64,000 nucleotides of DNA from Chryseobacterium sp. LAM-KRS1 (GCF_013184525.1 NZ_JAAOIZ010000003.1:372001-436000); one strand, 5' to 3'. Positions 44,535 through 54,471 are shown, counted from the first letter of the stretch. The notes: generated from the sequence alone by a model not told the origin. Made by a program: numbers and translations.

Positions 44535-45398
44535 ATGACGAAAAAAAAGTACACCAAAAAAGCGGCCAAAAACATTCATAATAAAAGACGGAAAAACTAT
44601 TTATTTCGTCGAAAGATTTTATTGGCTATTCTTATCGTAGCACTTATTGGCACAGGTTTTTACCTTAAACAATCCATCAGTTACTATTATGCTTTGTACT
44701 TTAATAAGTTTACCCATAAAAAGCTTCATAATAATGAAAAGGAAACTCTGAGAATTCAAAAAATCCTCACTGATAATCTCGATAAAACATACGGATTCGA
44801 TATTTCCCATTATCAAAATAAAGAAGATATCAAATGGGATAGTTTAAGCATTGGAAACAAAACCATTCCGTTGGAATTTGTGGTTATGAGGGCTACCATG
44901 GGAAATAAAAATGCTGATAAACATTTTGATGAATTCTGGTCCCAGGCCAAAAAGCATGAGCTTATAAGAGGCGCATATCACTTTTACAGAGCAGATGAAG
45001 ACCCTATTATTCAGGCTAATAACTTTCTTGCCAATGTAAAGCTGGAAACCGGAGACCTCCCTCCTATTCTGGACATTGAAAAAATTCCAAAACGAAAAAC
45101 CAATAAAAAACTGGTTGAAGACCTTAAGGTATGGTGCAAAATCATAGAAGAGACATATGGTACAAAACCCATTATCTATACTTACTACCATTATTATAAA
45201 GATTTTCTGAAAGGTGAATTCGACGGATATCCTCTGTGGCTGGCAAATTATAATGATGTACCCACTCCGTCTCCTGATGACGCATGGGATTTCTGGCAAT
45301 TTACTGAAAACGGAATCGTCCACGGAATCAATACTAAAGTTGACCTGGATATGTACAATGGTAGTTCCTGGTCTTTGAAAAGAATGACATTGGATTAA
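44535..45398 (+). CDS. membrane-anchored GH25 (lysozyme-type) muramidase
   Basis: A 287-aa protein from ATG 44535; the in-frame TTG at 44523 lies in the -7 box TAGTTTTG (44518-44525). A basic N-terminus is followed by one membrane segment (LLAILIVALIGTGFYL, about 30-45). The catalytic domain has GFDISHYQNKEDIKW (near 95), VVMRATMGNKN, GAYHFYRADEDP and LPPILDIE (near 180), the acidic pair of the GH25 family. It is predicted to cleave cell-wall peptidoglycan from the periplasmic side. Confidence 0.88.
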   Translation: MTKKKYTKKAAKNIHNKRRKNYLFRRKILLAILIVALIGTGFYLKQSISYYYALYFNKFTHKKLHNNEKETLRIQKILTDNLDKTYGFDISHYQNKEDIKWDSLSIGNKTIPLEFVVMRATMGNKNADKHFDEFWSQAKKHELIRGAYHFYRADEDPIIQANNFLANVKLETGDLPPILDIEKIPKRKTNKKLVEDLKVWCKIIEETYGTKPIIYTYYHYYKDFLKGEFDGYPLWLANYNDVPTPSPDDAWDFWQFTENGIVHGINTKVDLDMYNGSSWSLKRMTLD

Positions 45399-47039
45399 TT
45401 ATTTTCCCAGAAACTTCATCATATCTTCATTCAGCTGTTGAGCTTCTTCAAACGGCACAAAATGGGTTGCATTTTTGTACATCCTCAGTTTTGCATTCGG
45501 AATTTCTCTGGCGATCAATTCGGTATGGTCTTTTTTTATCACATCATTTTCACCCGCTATAACCAACACGGGATTATGAATTTTATGTAAAGATCCTGTA
45601 CTGATGTTAGGTTCCTTGAGCATAATCTTTAAAATCCTGGTCTGATTAAACTTTTGAGGGTTATTTTCAATTTCTAAAACCTGAAGTTCTGTTTTCATAT
45701 GGTCTACAAGACGCTTATCTACACCGTCAGGCTGAATGTTAGCTCCGATAATCACTAATTTGTTCACCCGTTCAGGGTATTTCAGAACAAACTCCAGGGC
45801 TGTATTCCCGCCATCACTCCAGCCTGCTATATGTATCTTTTCAAGTCCTAAATAATCAATCACCGCTTTAAGGTCATCGGCAAATCCCGAATAAGTCAAA
45901 TCTTTTTTCGATGAATCTGTACTTTTTCCCTGACCTCTTGTATCTAAAGCAATAACCTTGTAATGTTTGGAAAGAACAGGAATCTGCTGATAAAAATCTT
46001 TAATACTTCCTGAATTTCCATGCAGCAGTACCAGTGGTTCTCCTTCACCATATACCTCATAGTATAAATCTGCATTTTTCACTTTAACTATTTTACCTAT
46101 GTCCTGATTTTTACCATAACCTGATTGATCTGCCTCACCAAAATATTTGCTAAGGTCGGGAATCAGATCAGCAAGACTCTCATCCTCCAATTGTTCTTCC
46201 ATGTTTTTTCCTGTTTTATCTACTTTTACATCGATATTTATCGCAGGAGCAGCTAAGGTTACTTTTTGCCATTCCCCGTAAAACTTCCTCAGGAAGCCTG
46301 TTCTGAAGAGAGCTGCACTGATATTCACTTTACCGTTAAACTCCTGTAAAAACTGAATTCCTATAAAAAATTTACCCTGTACCCAAATATTACGATCATC
46401 AACACTCAATGTATATGTTCCGGATTGTATCATATCTTCTGTAAGCTTTACTGTAATCTCTTCATTGAGGATGTTCTTGTCCGGAAAACCATTCTTTTCA
46501 CTATAAATACTATAACGCATTAACACAGGCCTGTCGGAAACATAGCTTGCAATATTCAGGTTGATATTCTTTATTTTTGATCTTTTGTTTGCATTAAATT
46601 CCAATGCTGTTTCACCCAAAAAGTCTTCCTTTTTAAATTGTGGATTTACAGAGTACATGACACTTTTCGTCTTTGTATTGACACCCCAGTTTTTATCTAC
46701 TAACTTTTTAGGGGACAATTTCACTTCCCGGATATGCTGTACTTTTTCCTTTAAAAAAATCTTTTGTGTACTGTTTTTTATAAAATCCTGAAAACCTACT
46801 GTATAAGTATCATGTCCCGGAACTTCTATCCTTATCTTTCCTGAAGTATTCGCCTTGGAAAGGTCAATAGAAAAATTACCTTTCTCATCGGAAATCACAC
46901 CTATATTTTCTTTTTCAACTCCTATTTTAACATATGGAATAGGCTGGTTTTCGTCTCTCGAAAGGACAGTTCCTGAAATTATCTGGGCATTAGCAAACAC
47001 CACACAGAATAGGAACAATAAGGAATTAAGTTTTTTCAT
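45399..47039 (-). CDS. alpha/beta hydrolase with N-terminal carboxypeptidase-regulatory-like domain
   Basis: A 546-aa protein from ATG 47039 at the signal peptide (KKLNSLLFLFCVVFANAQ). Residues about 20-105 form a CarboxypepD_reg-like beta-sandwich (ISGTVLSRDENQPIPYVKIGVE), normally found in TonB receptors. A beta-rich middle part follows, then an alpha/beta hydrolase domain from about 290: VLLHGNSGS, AGWSDGGNT (nucleophile Ser, near 390), VIAGENDVI (Asp) and NATHFVPFE (His). It is exported, probably an esterase or lipase. Fusion of the regulatory-like domain to a hydrolase is unusual outside this phylum. Confidence 0.78.
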   Translation of the reverse strand: MKKLNSLLFLFCVVFANAQIISGTVLSRDENQPIPYVKIGVEKENIGVISDEKGNFSIDLSKANTSGKIRIEVPGHDTYTVGFQDFIKNSTQKIFLKEKVQHIREVKLSPKKLVDKNWGVNTKTKSVMYSVNPQFKKEDFLGETALEFNANKRSKIKNINLNIASYVSDRPVLMRYSIYSEKNGFPDKNILNEEITVKLTEDMIQSGTYTLSVDDRNIWVQGKFFIGIQFLQEFNGKVNISAALFRTGFLRKFYGEWQKVTLAAPAINIDVKVDKTGKNMEEQLEDESLADLIPDLSKYFGEADQSGYGKNQDIGKIVKVKNADLYYEVYGEGEPLVLLHGNSGSIKDFYQQIPVLSKHYKVIALDTRGQGKSTDSSKKDLTYSGFADDLKAVIDYLGLEKIHIAGWSDGGNTALEFVLKYPERVNKLVIIGANIQPDGVDKRLVDHMKTELQVLEIENNPQKFNQTRILKIMLKEPNISTGSLHKIHNPVLVIAGENDVIKKDHTELIAREIPNAKLRMYKNATHFVPFEEAQQLNEDMMKFLGK

Positions 47040-47138
47040 GGTAAAGGTTTGACACAAAAATCTTTATTTACAGGATTAAAAGCTCATAACATATTATTAA
47101 ATTTTATCTTTGTTTAGTTAAATTTTTCAAAAGCAATA

Positions 47139-47151
47139 CGATAAGCTATCG
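47139..47151. promoter_or_regulatory. inverted repeat upstream of the AraC gene
   Basis: CGATA-agc-TATCG lies 38 nt before the AraC-family gene and could be an operator. Only one copy is seen. Confidence 0.25.
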
Positions 47152-47188
47152 CAGTAAGACCTTATTAGCTTTGATTTTATAATTCAAC

Positions 47189-48055
47189 ATGAGACAGACA
47201 ATTCCCACCTACGATCTCAGTACGATCTCCGATCATGGTTTTATTGTGGAAAGAATCACGGACCGAATCAACAGTTCGGAGGATAATCTTTTAGATAAAG
47301 GAATCCACAGGGATAGTCATTATATCTTTACATTTCTCCAAACCGGACATGTAAAAATGATGGTGGATTTTAAAATCATTGAGGCTAAAAACGGACATAT
47401 TTACTGTGTTTTACCTGGTCAGGTCCATCAGGGCCTTCTTATGAATAATGCTTGTGGATGGTTCATTGCTTTAAACGTTGACCTGGTTCCTGACTTTGTC
47501 CGCTCAGCTTTTGAAGAATATCTCGTGGATATTATGCCTTTACCTGTAAGCAATTCCGAGTCTGAAAAATTCAACAAATTGGCTCAGGTTCTTTTTGAAT
47601 CATGCACAGAAGAGATGATGGCCACAAAAGAAAATTTCTTTATCATAAAATCTTTGCTTAATGCTTATACCGGAATGTTTGCTTCTCACTTTCTGAATGA
47701 AAGCTCTCATAAAAAACAAAAAGAAAACAGAACATTAGAGTTGGCCAGACAATTCAGGATCCTGGTAAGAAAAAATTTTATTACACAGAAAAGCGCATCT
47801 GGGTATGCAGAAATCATGAACATTTCACCAGGATATTTAACTGAGGTAATCAGCAAGGCAACAGGAAAATCTCCATCATACTGGATTCAACAGGAAGTTT
47901 TGATAGAAGCTAAAAGATTATTGTTTTTCACCAATTGCACGGTTAAAGAAATAGCCTATCAGCTGGGATATAATGATCATACTTACTTTTCACGTCTCTT
48001 TTCCAGATCGGAAGGAGTCTCTCCATTATCTTTCCGTAATAAAAGCAAAAAGTAA
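47189..48055 (+). CDS. AraC-family transcriptional regulator
   Basis: A 288-aa protein with an N-terminal cupin-like sensor part (about 15-110, SHYIFTFLQTGHVKMM) and a C-terminal AraC DNA-binding domain with two HTH motifs (SGYAEIMNISPGYLTEVI near 205-225 and VKEIAYQLGYNDHTYFSRLFSRSEG near 255-280). It is next to a siderophore-interacting-protein-like gene (90 nt downstream, same strand), so control of that gene is likely but not shown. Confidence 0.9.
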   Translation: MRQTIPTYDLSTISDHGFIVERITDRINSSEDNLLDKGIHRDSHYIFTFLQTGHVKMMVDFKIIEAKNGHIYCVLPGQVHQGLLMNNACGWFIALNVDLVPDFVRSAFEEYLVDIMPLPVSNSESEKFNKLAQVLFESCTEEMMATKENFFIIKSLLNAYTGMFASHFLNESSHKKQKENRTLELARQFRILVRKNFITQKSASGYAEIMNISPGYLTEVISKATGKSPSYWIQQEVLIEAKRLLFFTNCTVKEIAYQLGYNDHTYFSRLFSRSEGVSPLSFRNKSKK

Positions 48056-48144
48056 TTCGTAAACCACGAATAGTCCAACCAATTCCATAAAATGGCCATT
48101 GATATTTTTGTCATTTGCAGCTTCCTTTGCAATAAAATATCATT

Positions 48145-48867
48145 ATGTCTAGTTTACCAAAATGGATCAACGACGCTGTTGAAAATCTATTACCATCAAA
48201 ATTTAAAGACTGTACCGTTACAAAAGCTACCTATATTTCAGATGATCTTAAACAGATAACTTTTGAAACCGACCTTTCAGATGTTTACTTTGAGCCTGCA
48301 TATGCGGTAGGCTTCCGTATCAATGACCGGGATTTCAGAAACTATTCCCCTTTTCATTTTGATAAAGAAAAAGGAAATTTTGATATCCTTTTCCATGTAC
48401 ATGACACCCAAGCTGCAGGATGTCACTTCATCAACCAACTGACAGCCGGGGATTCTATTAAAATGATTATACCGCGTGGAAAAAGATTCTTTGATCATGA
48501 GGCTAAAATTCATTTTTCAATCGGAGATGAGACTTCCCTGGGAAGTTCAATTGCCATCCGGGAGGCCGCAGAAAAAACTTCTAAATCCTTTGTTTGCCTG
48601 CATGAGCTTGAAGATCCTTTAAGCCTCGAAAAACTTGATTTATACGGCTACTATACTTCTAAAAACAACTGGATGGCAATATTAAATCAAATCAATGAAT
48701 TTCTCCACGAAGAGCGAAAAGCCATTGAAAACCAAGAAGTCACGTTTTATTTGACAGGAAACGGAAAAACGATGTCTTTTTTACGCAGATATCTGAAAGA
48801 AAAAGGTGTTCATTCCACCAATGTAAGATCACAGGCTTATTGGATCGAAGGTAAAAAAGGATTATAA
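48145..48867 (+). CDS. siderophore-interacting-protein-like FAD reductase
   Basis: A 240-aa protein. NYSPFHFDKEKGNFDILFHVH (near 70-90) fits the R-x-Y-[ST] FAD motif and the following strand of the ViuB/SIP family. AAGCHFINQLTAGDSIKMIIPRGK (near 92-115) and the C-terminal NAD-binding part with FYLTGNGKTMSFLR and VRSQAYWIEGKKG also fit. This family reduces ferric siderophores or haem in the cytosol. It lies 90 nt after the AraC regulator; the TonB receptor at 52216 could be its functional partner. Confidence 0.78.
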   Translation: MSSLPKWINDAVENLLPSKFKDCTVTKATYISDDLKQITFETDLSDVYFEPAYAVGFRINDRDFRNYSPFHFDKEKGNFDILFHVHDTQAAGCHFINQLTAGDSIKMIIPRGKRFFDHEAKIHFSIGDETSLGSSIAIREAAEKTSKSFVCLHELEDPLSLEKLDLYGYYTSKNNWMAILNQINEFLHEERKAIENQEVTFYLTGNGKTMSFLRRYLKEKGVHSTNVRSQAYWIEGKKGL

Positions 48868-48980
48868 ATTAGCAAACAAAATCTGTCAGCCCTTTACCTC
48901 ATTCAAAAAACCAAAGAAAATATTTTATCCGGTAAAACCTTCAATATTTCGTATTTTCGCGCTACGAAATCTTTATAGAA

Positions 48981-50873
48981 ATGAATTACGTTGCTGCTGA
49001 AAACCTTACCAAATCTTACGGACTAAAAGTTTTATTCAAAAATATTTCTTTCAATATTAATGAAGGAGACAAAATAGCCATTGTTGCTAAAAACGGAAGT
49101 GGAAAATCTACCCTGCTCAAGATCCTTATGGGAAAAGAAATTGCAGATAGTGGAAATGTAATTATCAATAAAGATATACAGGTTGTTTTATTTGACCAGG
49201 AAATTGATTATGATCCGAAACTTACCATTGAGGAATTCATGATGACCCTTGATTCAGCTCCTATCACAGCGCTTAAAAATTATCATCAGTCACTCCACTC
49301 AACGGACCTTGATTTTATCGAAAAGGCTCTTGCGGATATGGAGGCCCATAAAGCCTGGGATCTGGAAAATGAGATGAAACAAATCCTTTCCCAACTTAAG
49401 ATCACAAATCTCGAAGCCAGGATGGGAACACTTTCCGGAGGACAGATCAAGCGCGTTGCACTTGCCAAGCTTTTAACGGAAACCAGGGCAGAACATCGTC
49501 ATACATTACTGATAATGGACGAGCCAACCAACCATTTGGATGTGGAAATGGTAGAGTGGCTTGAAAACTATCTTAATAAAGCCAAGATTACTTTACTGCT
49601 CGTAACCCACGACCGTTATTTCCTTGATAGTGTCTGCGGTATTATCTGGGAGATGGAAGACGGAAACCTTTATTTCCATAATGGTTCTTATGCTACCTAT
49701 CTGGAAAATAAGATGATCAGAGAGGATAATCTTAATGCTACCATTGACAAGGCTAATAATCTTTACAGAAAAGAGCTGGAGTGGATGCGAAGACAGCCTA
49801 AAGCAAGAACCACGAAATCTAAAAGCAGAATTGATGCCTTTTACGAAACTGAAAAAGTAGCAAAAACAGACACTTCAAAACAAGGTCTGGAATTGGATTT
49901 TGAAATGAAACGCCTTGGGAATAAAATTCTAGAATTAAAGAATATAGATAAAAGTTTTGGTGAGAAGGTTTTACTAAAAGATTTTAGTTATTCTTTCCAA
50001 CGTGGGGAGAAAGTTGGAATCGTAGGTAAAAACGGAGCGGGAAAATCTACTCTTTTAAATATTATCCAGGGGCTTGAAAAAGCAGATAAAGGAGAAATAG
50101 AAACAGGGGAAACCATTTCTTTTGGTTATTTTTCTCAAAAAGGGCTCACTTACAAAGAAGATGAGAGAGTCATTGACTTTATTAAAGAAATTGCCGAGTT
50201 CTATCCTTTAGCCAACGGAAAAAGTCTTTCGGCATCCCAGTTTTTAAGGTTGTTTTTATTTGATGATCAAACGCAATATTCTCCTATTTCAAAATTATCC
50301 GGTGGGGAAAAAAGAAGATTGCACCTGATGTATATCCTGTATCAGAATCCTAATTTTTTGATTTTTGATGAGCCTACGAATGATCTTGATCTTCCAACAT
50401 TAACAGTCCTTGAAAACTTCCTTCAACAGTTCCAGGGATCTTTGATTATAGTTTCCCACGACAGATATTTCATGGACAGAATTGTAGATCATGTTTTGGC
50501 TTTTGAAGGCAATGGAAAAATCAGAGATTTTGTAGGGACCTTCTCAGAATACAGAGAAGCCAGAAGTCGCGAGGAAGCATTAGAAAAAAATACAGCTGTA
50601 AAGACTGAGCCGGTTAAGGAAACTGTTCCTGTAGTGGAAAATACACCACCTTCCAGTACGAAACGAAAATTAAGTTTCAAAGAGCAGAGGGAACTTGACA
50701 CGATTGAAAAAGAAATGCCTGAACTTGAAGAACAGCGCTCCAAAATTCTGGACAAACTTAACAATGAAGTAGATTATGAGAAAATAGCTAAACTTTCTTC
50801 AGAGTTGGAAACGGTTTCAGAAAAACTGGAAAACCATGAAATGAGATGGCTGGAACTTCAGGAGCTCCTTTAA
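48981..50873 (+). CDS. ABC-F family ATP-binding protein
   Basis: A 630-aa protein with two ABC ATPase domains and no membrane segments. Walker A: AKNGSGKST (37-45) and GKNGAGKST (near 350). Signature: LSGGQIKRVALA (near 150) and LSGGEKRRLHL (near 435). Walker B: LLIMDEPTNHLD and FLIFDEPTNDLD. A linker (about 265-295) joins them, and a C-terminal coiled coil (about 565-630) is like Uup. ABC-F proteins act on the ribosome; Uup has also been linked to DNA maintenance. Confidence 0.9.
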   Translation: MNYVAAENLTKSYGLKVLFKNISFNINEGDKIAIVAKNGSGKSTLLKILMGKEIADSGNVIINKDIQVVLFDQEIDYDPKLTIEEFMMTLDSAPITALKNYHQSLHSTDLDFIEKALADMEAHKAWDLENEMKQILSQLKITNLEARMGTLSGGQIKRVALAKLLTETRAEHRHTLLIMDEPTNHLDVEMVEWLENYLNKAKITLLLVTHDRYFLDSVCGIIWEMEDGNLYFHNGSYATYLENKMIREDNLNATIDKANNLYRKELEWMRRQPKARTTKSKSRIDAFYETEKVAKTDTSKQGLELDFEMKRLGNKILELKNIDKSFGEKVLLKDFSYSFQRGEKVGIVGKNGAGKSTLLNIIQGLEKADKGEIETGETISFGYFSQKGLTYKEDERVIDFIKEIAEFYPLANGKSLSASQFLRLFLFDDQTQYSPISKLSGGEKRRLHLMYILYQNPNFLIFDEPTNDLDLPTLTVLENFLQQFQGSLIIVSHDRYFMDRIVDHVLAFEGNGKIRDFVGTFSEYREARSREEALEKNTAVKTEPVKETVPVVENTPPSSTKRKLSFKEQRELDTIEKEMPELEEQRSKILDKLNNEVDYEKIAKLSSELETVSEKLENHEMRWLELQELL

Positions 50874-50891
50874 AATAAAAACGATGAGTTA

Positions 50892-50968
50892 TGAATGAGT
50901 TCAAAGAGTTAGAGAGTAGGATAATTTTAGTGTTAAAGAATATCAACCATAAACTCTGAACTCATTCA
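50892..50968. repeat. long inverted repeat (REP-like palindrome)
   Basis: TGAATGAGTTC (50892-50902) pairs with GAACTCATTCA (50958-50968), and AGAGTT (50905-50910) with AACTCT (50952-50957), around a loop of about 40 nt. It lies between two convergent genes without T-tracts, so it is more like an interspersed palindrome than a terminator. Confidence 0.55.
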
Positions 50969-50978
50969 CAATTGATCT

Positions 50979-52034
50979 TTATAGTTTAATTACTTTTTCT
51001 TCTTTTGCACTTTCTAAAGAAGCATCAATGATTTTCATATTCTGAATGACTTCTTTTCCAGGAGATGGCAATGCATATCCAAACACGATATGTTCGTAAA
51101 TCTGCTGATAGTAATTCATATAATCTCCAGCTTCACTTGAGGTAAGCACTCTTTCTGTTTCTGAACGATCATTCAAAAAGTTTAAAATTCCATCCGCTTC
51201 TTTCAAAGGCTGTGTCCAGTCTTTTCCGTATGTGGGGGTAGCGCCTGCTACCAATTCATTTTCCTGATTATCGGTTCTCTCCTGCAGGAAAGTTCCCCGG
51301 TCTCCATGAATGGTATAGGCATAATGGCCTTCTTTACTGAAAACAGAAGATTTAAGCCTTACTCTCAAAGCGTCTTTATAAAATAACAGAATCTCAAAAT
51401 AATCGTTGGCAAACGTCGCTCCTTTCATAGAAAATACATCTGCAAAAAGTTTTTCAGGATATCCAAAATATTGTACAGCCTGATCTACCAAATGAGCTCC
51501 TAAATCATGAAGTGACCCGGCTCCCAATTGATCGGGACTTTCTTTATGTTGTTTTCCGCTGGGTGTAGTGCGGAACCGGTCAAAACGAATCTCAACCTCT
51601 TTAATGTTTCCTAATTTTCCTTCATCCAGAATTTTTTGAACCTGTAAAAAATCCCGGTCGAATCTTCGGTTTTGATATACACTAAGAAACAGTCCTTTTT
51701 CCTCAGCCAGTTGTACCAGTTCTTCCGCTTCAGAAACATTTACGGTAAAAGGTTTTTCCACAATAATGTTCTTACCCGCTTCCAATGCTTTTTTGGCATA
51801 TTCATAATGTGTCTGAACAGGTGTATTGATAATGACCAGCTCTACATCTGCATGCTGAAGCATTTCTTCCACAGAACGGTAAATGGTTGCTTCCGGATAT
51901 TGATCCTTAGACTCTTCTTTACTTCTTTCAACCACAGCAGCAATAAAAAATCCCGGATGCTCCTTCAAAAAGGGTGCATGGAAAATTTTTCCACTCATTC
52001 CAAAGGCACAAAGCCCTGCTTTTACCAATTGCAT
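50979..52034 (-). CDS. Gfo/Idh/MocA family oxidoreductase
   Basis: A 351-aa protein from ATG 52034. Earlier in-frame starts lie at or upstream of the -7 box TATATTTG (52056-52049), so they would not be in the mRNA. KAGLCAFGMSGKIFHAPFL (N-terminus) is the Rossmann part, IIVEKPFTVNVSEAEEL (near 90-106) holds the conserved EKP motif, and LHDLGAHLVDQAV (near 170-183) is the family's D-x-x-x-H motif. It is probably an NAD(P)-dependent sugar or inositol dehydrogenase; the substrate is unknown. Confidence 0.85.
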   Translation of the reverse strand: MQLVKAGLCAFGMSGKIFHAPFLKEHPGFFIAAVVERSKEESKDQYPEATIYRSVEEMLQHADVELVIINTPVQTHYEYAKKALEAGKNIIVEKPFTVNVSEAEELVQLAEEKGLFLSVYQNRRFDRDFLQVQKILDEGKLGNIKEVEIRFDRFRTTPSGKQHKESPDQLGAGSLHDLGAHLVDQAVQYFGYPEKLFADVFSMKGATFANDYFEILLFYKDALRVRLKSSVFSKEGHYAYTIHGDRGTFLQERTDNQENELVAGATPTYGKDWTQPLKEADGILNFLNDRSETERVLTSSEAGDYMNYYQQIYEHIVFGYALPSPGKEVIQNMKIIDASLESAKEEKVIKL

Positions 52035-52048
52035 ATTATAATTTTTAA

Positions 52049-52056
52049 CAAATATA
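52049..52056 (-). promoter_or_regulatory. -7 box of the Gfo/Idh gene
   Basis: The minus strand reads TATATTTG, a full match, 14 nt before the ATG at 52034. It overlaps two upstream in-frame start codons and so decides the start. Confidence 0.45.
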
Positions 52057-52148
52057 TTCATAAAAACTTCTCTATCCCCCGATCTAAAGGAACTATAGAA
52101 ATAATCCATCTCACCAAGTCGGAAAATATGATTAAAATCATAAAACTA

Positions 52149-52181
52149 TTTTTATCTATTCTAAACAAATACTTACATTTG
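52149..52181 (+). promoter_or_regulatory. promoter of the TonB receptor with possible Fur-like element
   Basis: TACATTTG (52174-52181) is a full -7 box. ATTCTAAA within 52149-52166 resembles half of a Fur box (family ideal about TTCTAAA-like palindromes), overlapping the -33 position. The Fur call is weak. Confidence 0.35.
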
Positions 52182-52215
52182 CGGCTTATTTAAAACTGTT
52201 CTATATAAAAATAAA

Positions 52216-54408
52216 ATGAAAAGACAATTACTTTCTTTAGGTCTTCTATTTACTGCTGTTTCAGTGAGTTCACAGATGAAAAATGCTGAAGCAGATACCA
52301 TCAGAATTCAAACCATTGAGGACATCAATCTTCATAAAACAGGAAATCCTAACCAGGCAAGAACATTATCTACAAAATCAAACCTCACAGTAATGGAAAA
52401 TCCTCAGCCCATAGCTATTGTAACTCATGAAATTATTGAGCAGCAACAGGCAAAGCAGCTAAGTGATGTTATTAAAAATGTGAATGGTATTTATTTGACA
52501 TCTGCAAGAGGAGGATCTCAGGATAGCTTTGGAGGAAGAGGTTTTATATTTGGAAATGATAATATCTTCAAAAATGGAGCAAGAGTAAACAGTGGAGTTT
52601 TTCCTGAAGTAAGTGGACTTGAAAGAGTTGAAGTTTTAAAAGGTGCAAATGCTATGTTATATGGTAATGTAGGGCCAGGTGGAATTGTAAACCTTATAAC
52701 TAAAAAACCAAGATTTGAATTTGGTGGATCTGTCGGATTAAACGGTGGAAGCTGGAATTCTTATAAACCTGTATTTGACATTTATGGACCTATAAGCCAA
52801 AAGGTAGCCTTCAGAGTCAATGGAACTTATGAATATGCCGAAAGTTTCAGAGATATGGTAGAATCTAAAAAGCATTATTTCAACCCGTCTTTTGTTTTTA
52901 ATTTGAGTGAAAACACACAACTAATTGTAGAGGGTGATTATTTATATCATAATTTCACTCCTGATTTTGGAATTGGAAGTGTTACTGATAAAACCACTGG
53001 AATATCCAGGTTAGCTACTGAAGTTGACCGCAGGAGTTTTTTAGGTGCCAACTGGCAATATCAAACCAACCAACAAGCCACTACAGATGTTGTTTTAAAC
53101 CATCAATTGAACAGTAAATGGAGTCTAAATGCAGTTGCTTCCTACCAGAATTATACAAAAGATTATTTTTCAACAGAAAGAATTCAATGGCAGTATGAAT
53201 CCGCAAAAGGAAATTTTGACCCATCCTGGAACAGAACTTTGGGAAGAAATTATACTGAACAAAATTACACTTCATTACAAGTTAACCTAAATGGAGAATT
53301 TAAAACCGGAAATATTATCCATAAGGTTCTATTTGGAGCAGATGGAGACTATGGTTTAGCTGATACTTATGCTTACAACTTTACTAATCCTACCAGCATT
53401 AACTATGGAACATTATATTTAAATAATTCTTCCACATGGTCTAATGAAGGTGTTATGCCTGAAACTTATAGATCATCAAGAAACAGAATAGCAACGAAAA
53501 GATTTGGTCTTTATGCACAAGACTTGATCAGCCTTAGCAAAGAGTTTAAAGTATTGGCAGGAATAAGATGGTCTTATTTAAAAAATGAAGATACAGAAGT
53601 AAAAGATTTCTTAAAAGGAACAGAAACGCCTACATTAAACAGCGGTTTACAAGCTCATGCCTTATCGCCAAAAGTAGGATTAATCTATAATCCTAATGAT
53701 AATTTATCTGTTTTTGCAACGTATACTAATTCATTCTCACCTAATTCAGGGTTTGATGTAAACAATCTATCTTTAAAAGCATCAACAATTGATCAATACG
53801 AAGTAGGGGTTAAGAAAAATTTATGGAACAATGCTATCGCTGTAAACTTAACAGCTTATCAAATAAATAACAGGGATGCTTACACATCTCCATATCTTGC
53901 AGATAATAAGGTGGCATTATATAAAGTATATGCCGGCAATATAAGAAGTAGAGGTGTTGAATTGGATATCACAGGAAACCCAACAAAATACCTGTCTTTA
54001 ATAGGAGGTATTTCTTACAATAATACTGTGTATACAAAAACTCCAGATAACGGATTTGTTGAAGATCAAAGATTGGTAAGAACTCCTGCCCTTACAGCAA
54101 ATGCGTCTATTTTTTATACCTTCACAGATTTTGCAAAAGGTCTGAAGCTAGGAGCTACAGCATTCTATACCGGAAAAAGACAAGCAGGCTGGAATGATGT
54201 AAAAGGGCAATTACAACAAACAAGACTGATTGATATTAACGGATTCACAACGGTTGATATAAGTGTCGGTTACAGTTGGAATAAGTTCTCTATCCAGGGT
54301 AAAGTGGGCAACCTGTTTGATGTCGTAAACTATAATGTTCATGAGAATTATTCAGTGAATCCGATCACACCTAGAAACTATTATTTTACGTTGACTTACA
54401 GACTCTAG
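52216..54408 (+). CDS. TonB-dependent siderophore receptor
   Basis: A 730-aa outer-membrane receptor. The signal peptide (RQLLSLGLLFTAVSVSSQ) is followed by a TonB-box-like DTIRIQTIEDI, a plug domain (NPQPIAIVTHEIIEQQQ, VNGIYLTSARGG, VEVLKGANAMLYGNVGPGGIVNLITKKP, about 60-165) and a 22-stranded barrel ending NYYFTLTYRL. The motif MLYGNVGPGGIVNLITKKP marks the siderophore-receptor subclass. It imports ferric siderophores using TonB-ExbBD. It is followed by a PepSY-type partner, which often takes part in iron reduction at the inner membrane. Confidence 0.93.
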   Translation: MKRQLLSLGLLFTAVSVSSQMKNAEADTIRIQTIEDINLHKTGNPNQARTLSTKSNLTVMENPQPIAIVTHEIIEQQQAKQLSDVIKNVNGIYLTSARGGSQDSFGGRGFIFGNDNIFKNGARVNSGVFPEVSGLERVEVLKGANAMLYGNVGPGGIVNLITKKPRFEFGGSVGLNGGSWNSYKPVFDIYGPISQKVAFRVNGTYEYAESFRDMVESKKHYFNPSFVFNLSENTQLIVEGDYLYHNFTPDFGIGSVTDKTTGISRLATEVDRRSFLGANWQYQTNQQATTDVVLNHQLNSKWSLNAVASYQNYTKDYFSTERIQWQYESAKGNFDPSWNRTLGRNYTEQNYTSLQVNLNGEFKTGNIIHKVLFGADGDYGLADTYAYNFTNPTSINYGTLYLNNSSTWSNEGVMPETYRSSRNRIATKRFGLYAQDLISLSKEFKVLAGIRWSYLKNEDTEVKDFLKGTETPTLNSGLQAHALSPKVGLIYNPNDNLSVFATYTNSFSPNSGFDVNNLSLKASTIDQYEVGVKKNLWNNAIAVNLTAYQINNRDAYTSPYLADNKVALYKVYAGNIRSRGVELDITGNPTKYLSLIGGISYNNTVYTKTPDNGFVEDQRLVRTPALTANASIFYTFTDFAKGLKLGATAFYTGKRQAGWNDVKGQLQQTRLIDINGFTTVDISVGYSWNKFSIQGKVGNLFDVVNYNVHENYSVNPITPRNYYFTLTYRL

Positions 54409-54435
54409 AATTCTTAATATAAAAATTCTTTCAAT

Positions 54436-54471
54436 AAAAGTGGGAACTGCATTTTTGCAGTTTCCACTTTT
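54436..54471 (+). terminator. terminator of the TonB receptor gene
   Basis: AAAAGTGG-g-AACTGC pairs with GCAGTT-t-CCACTTTT, with a T-rich loop and downstream T. It separates the receptor from the PepSY gene, so the two may be coupled only by read-through. Confidence 0.8.
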
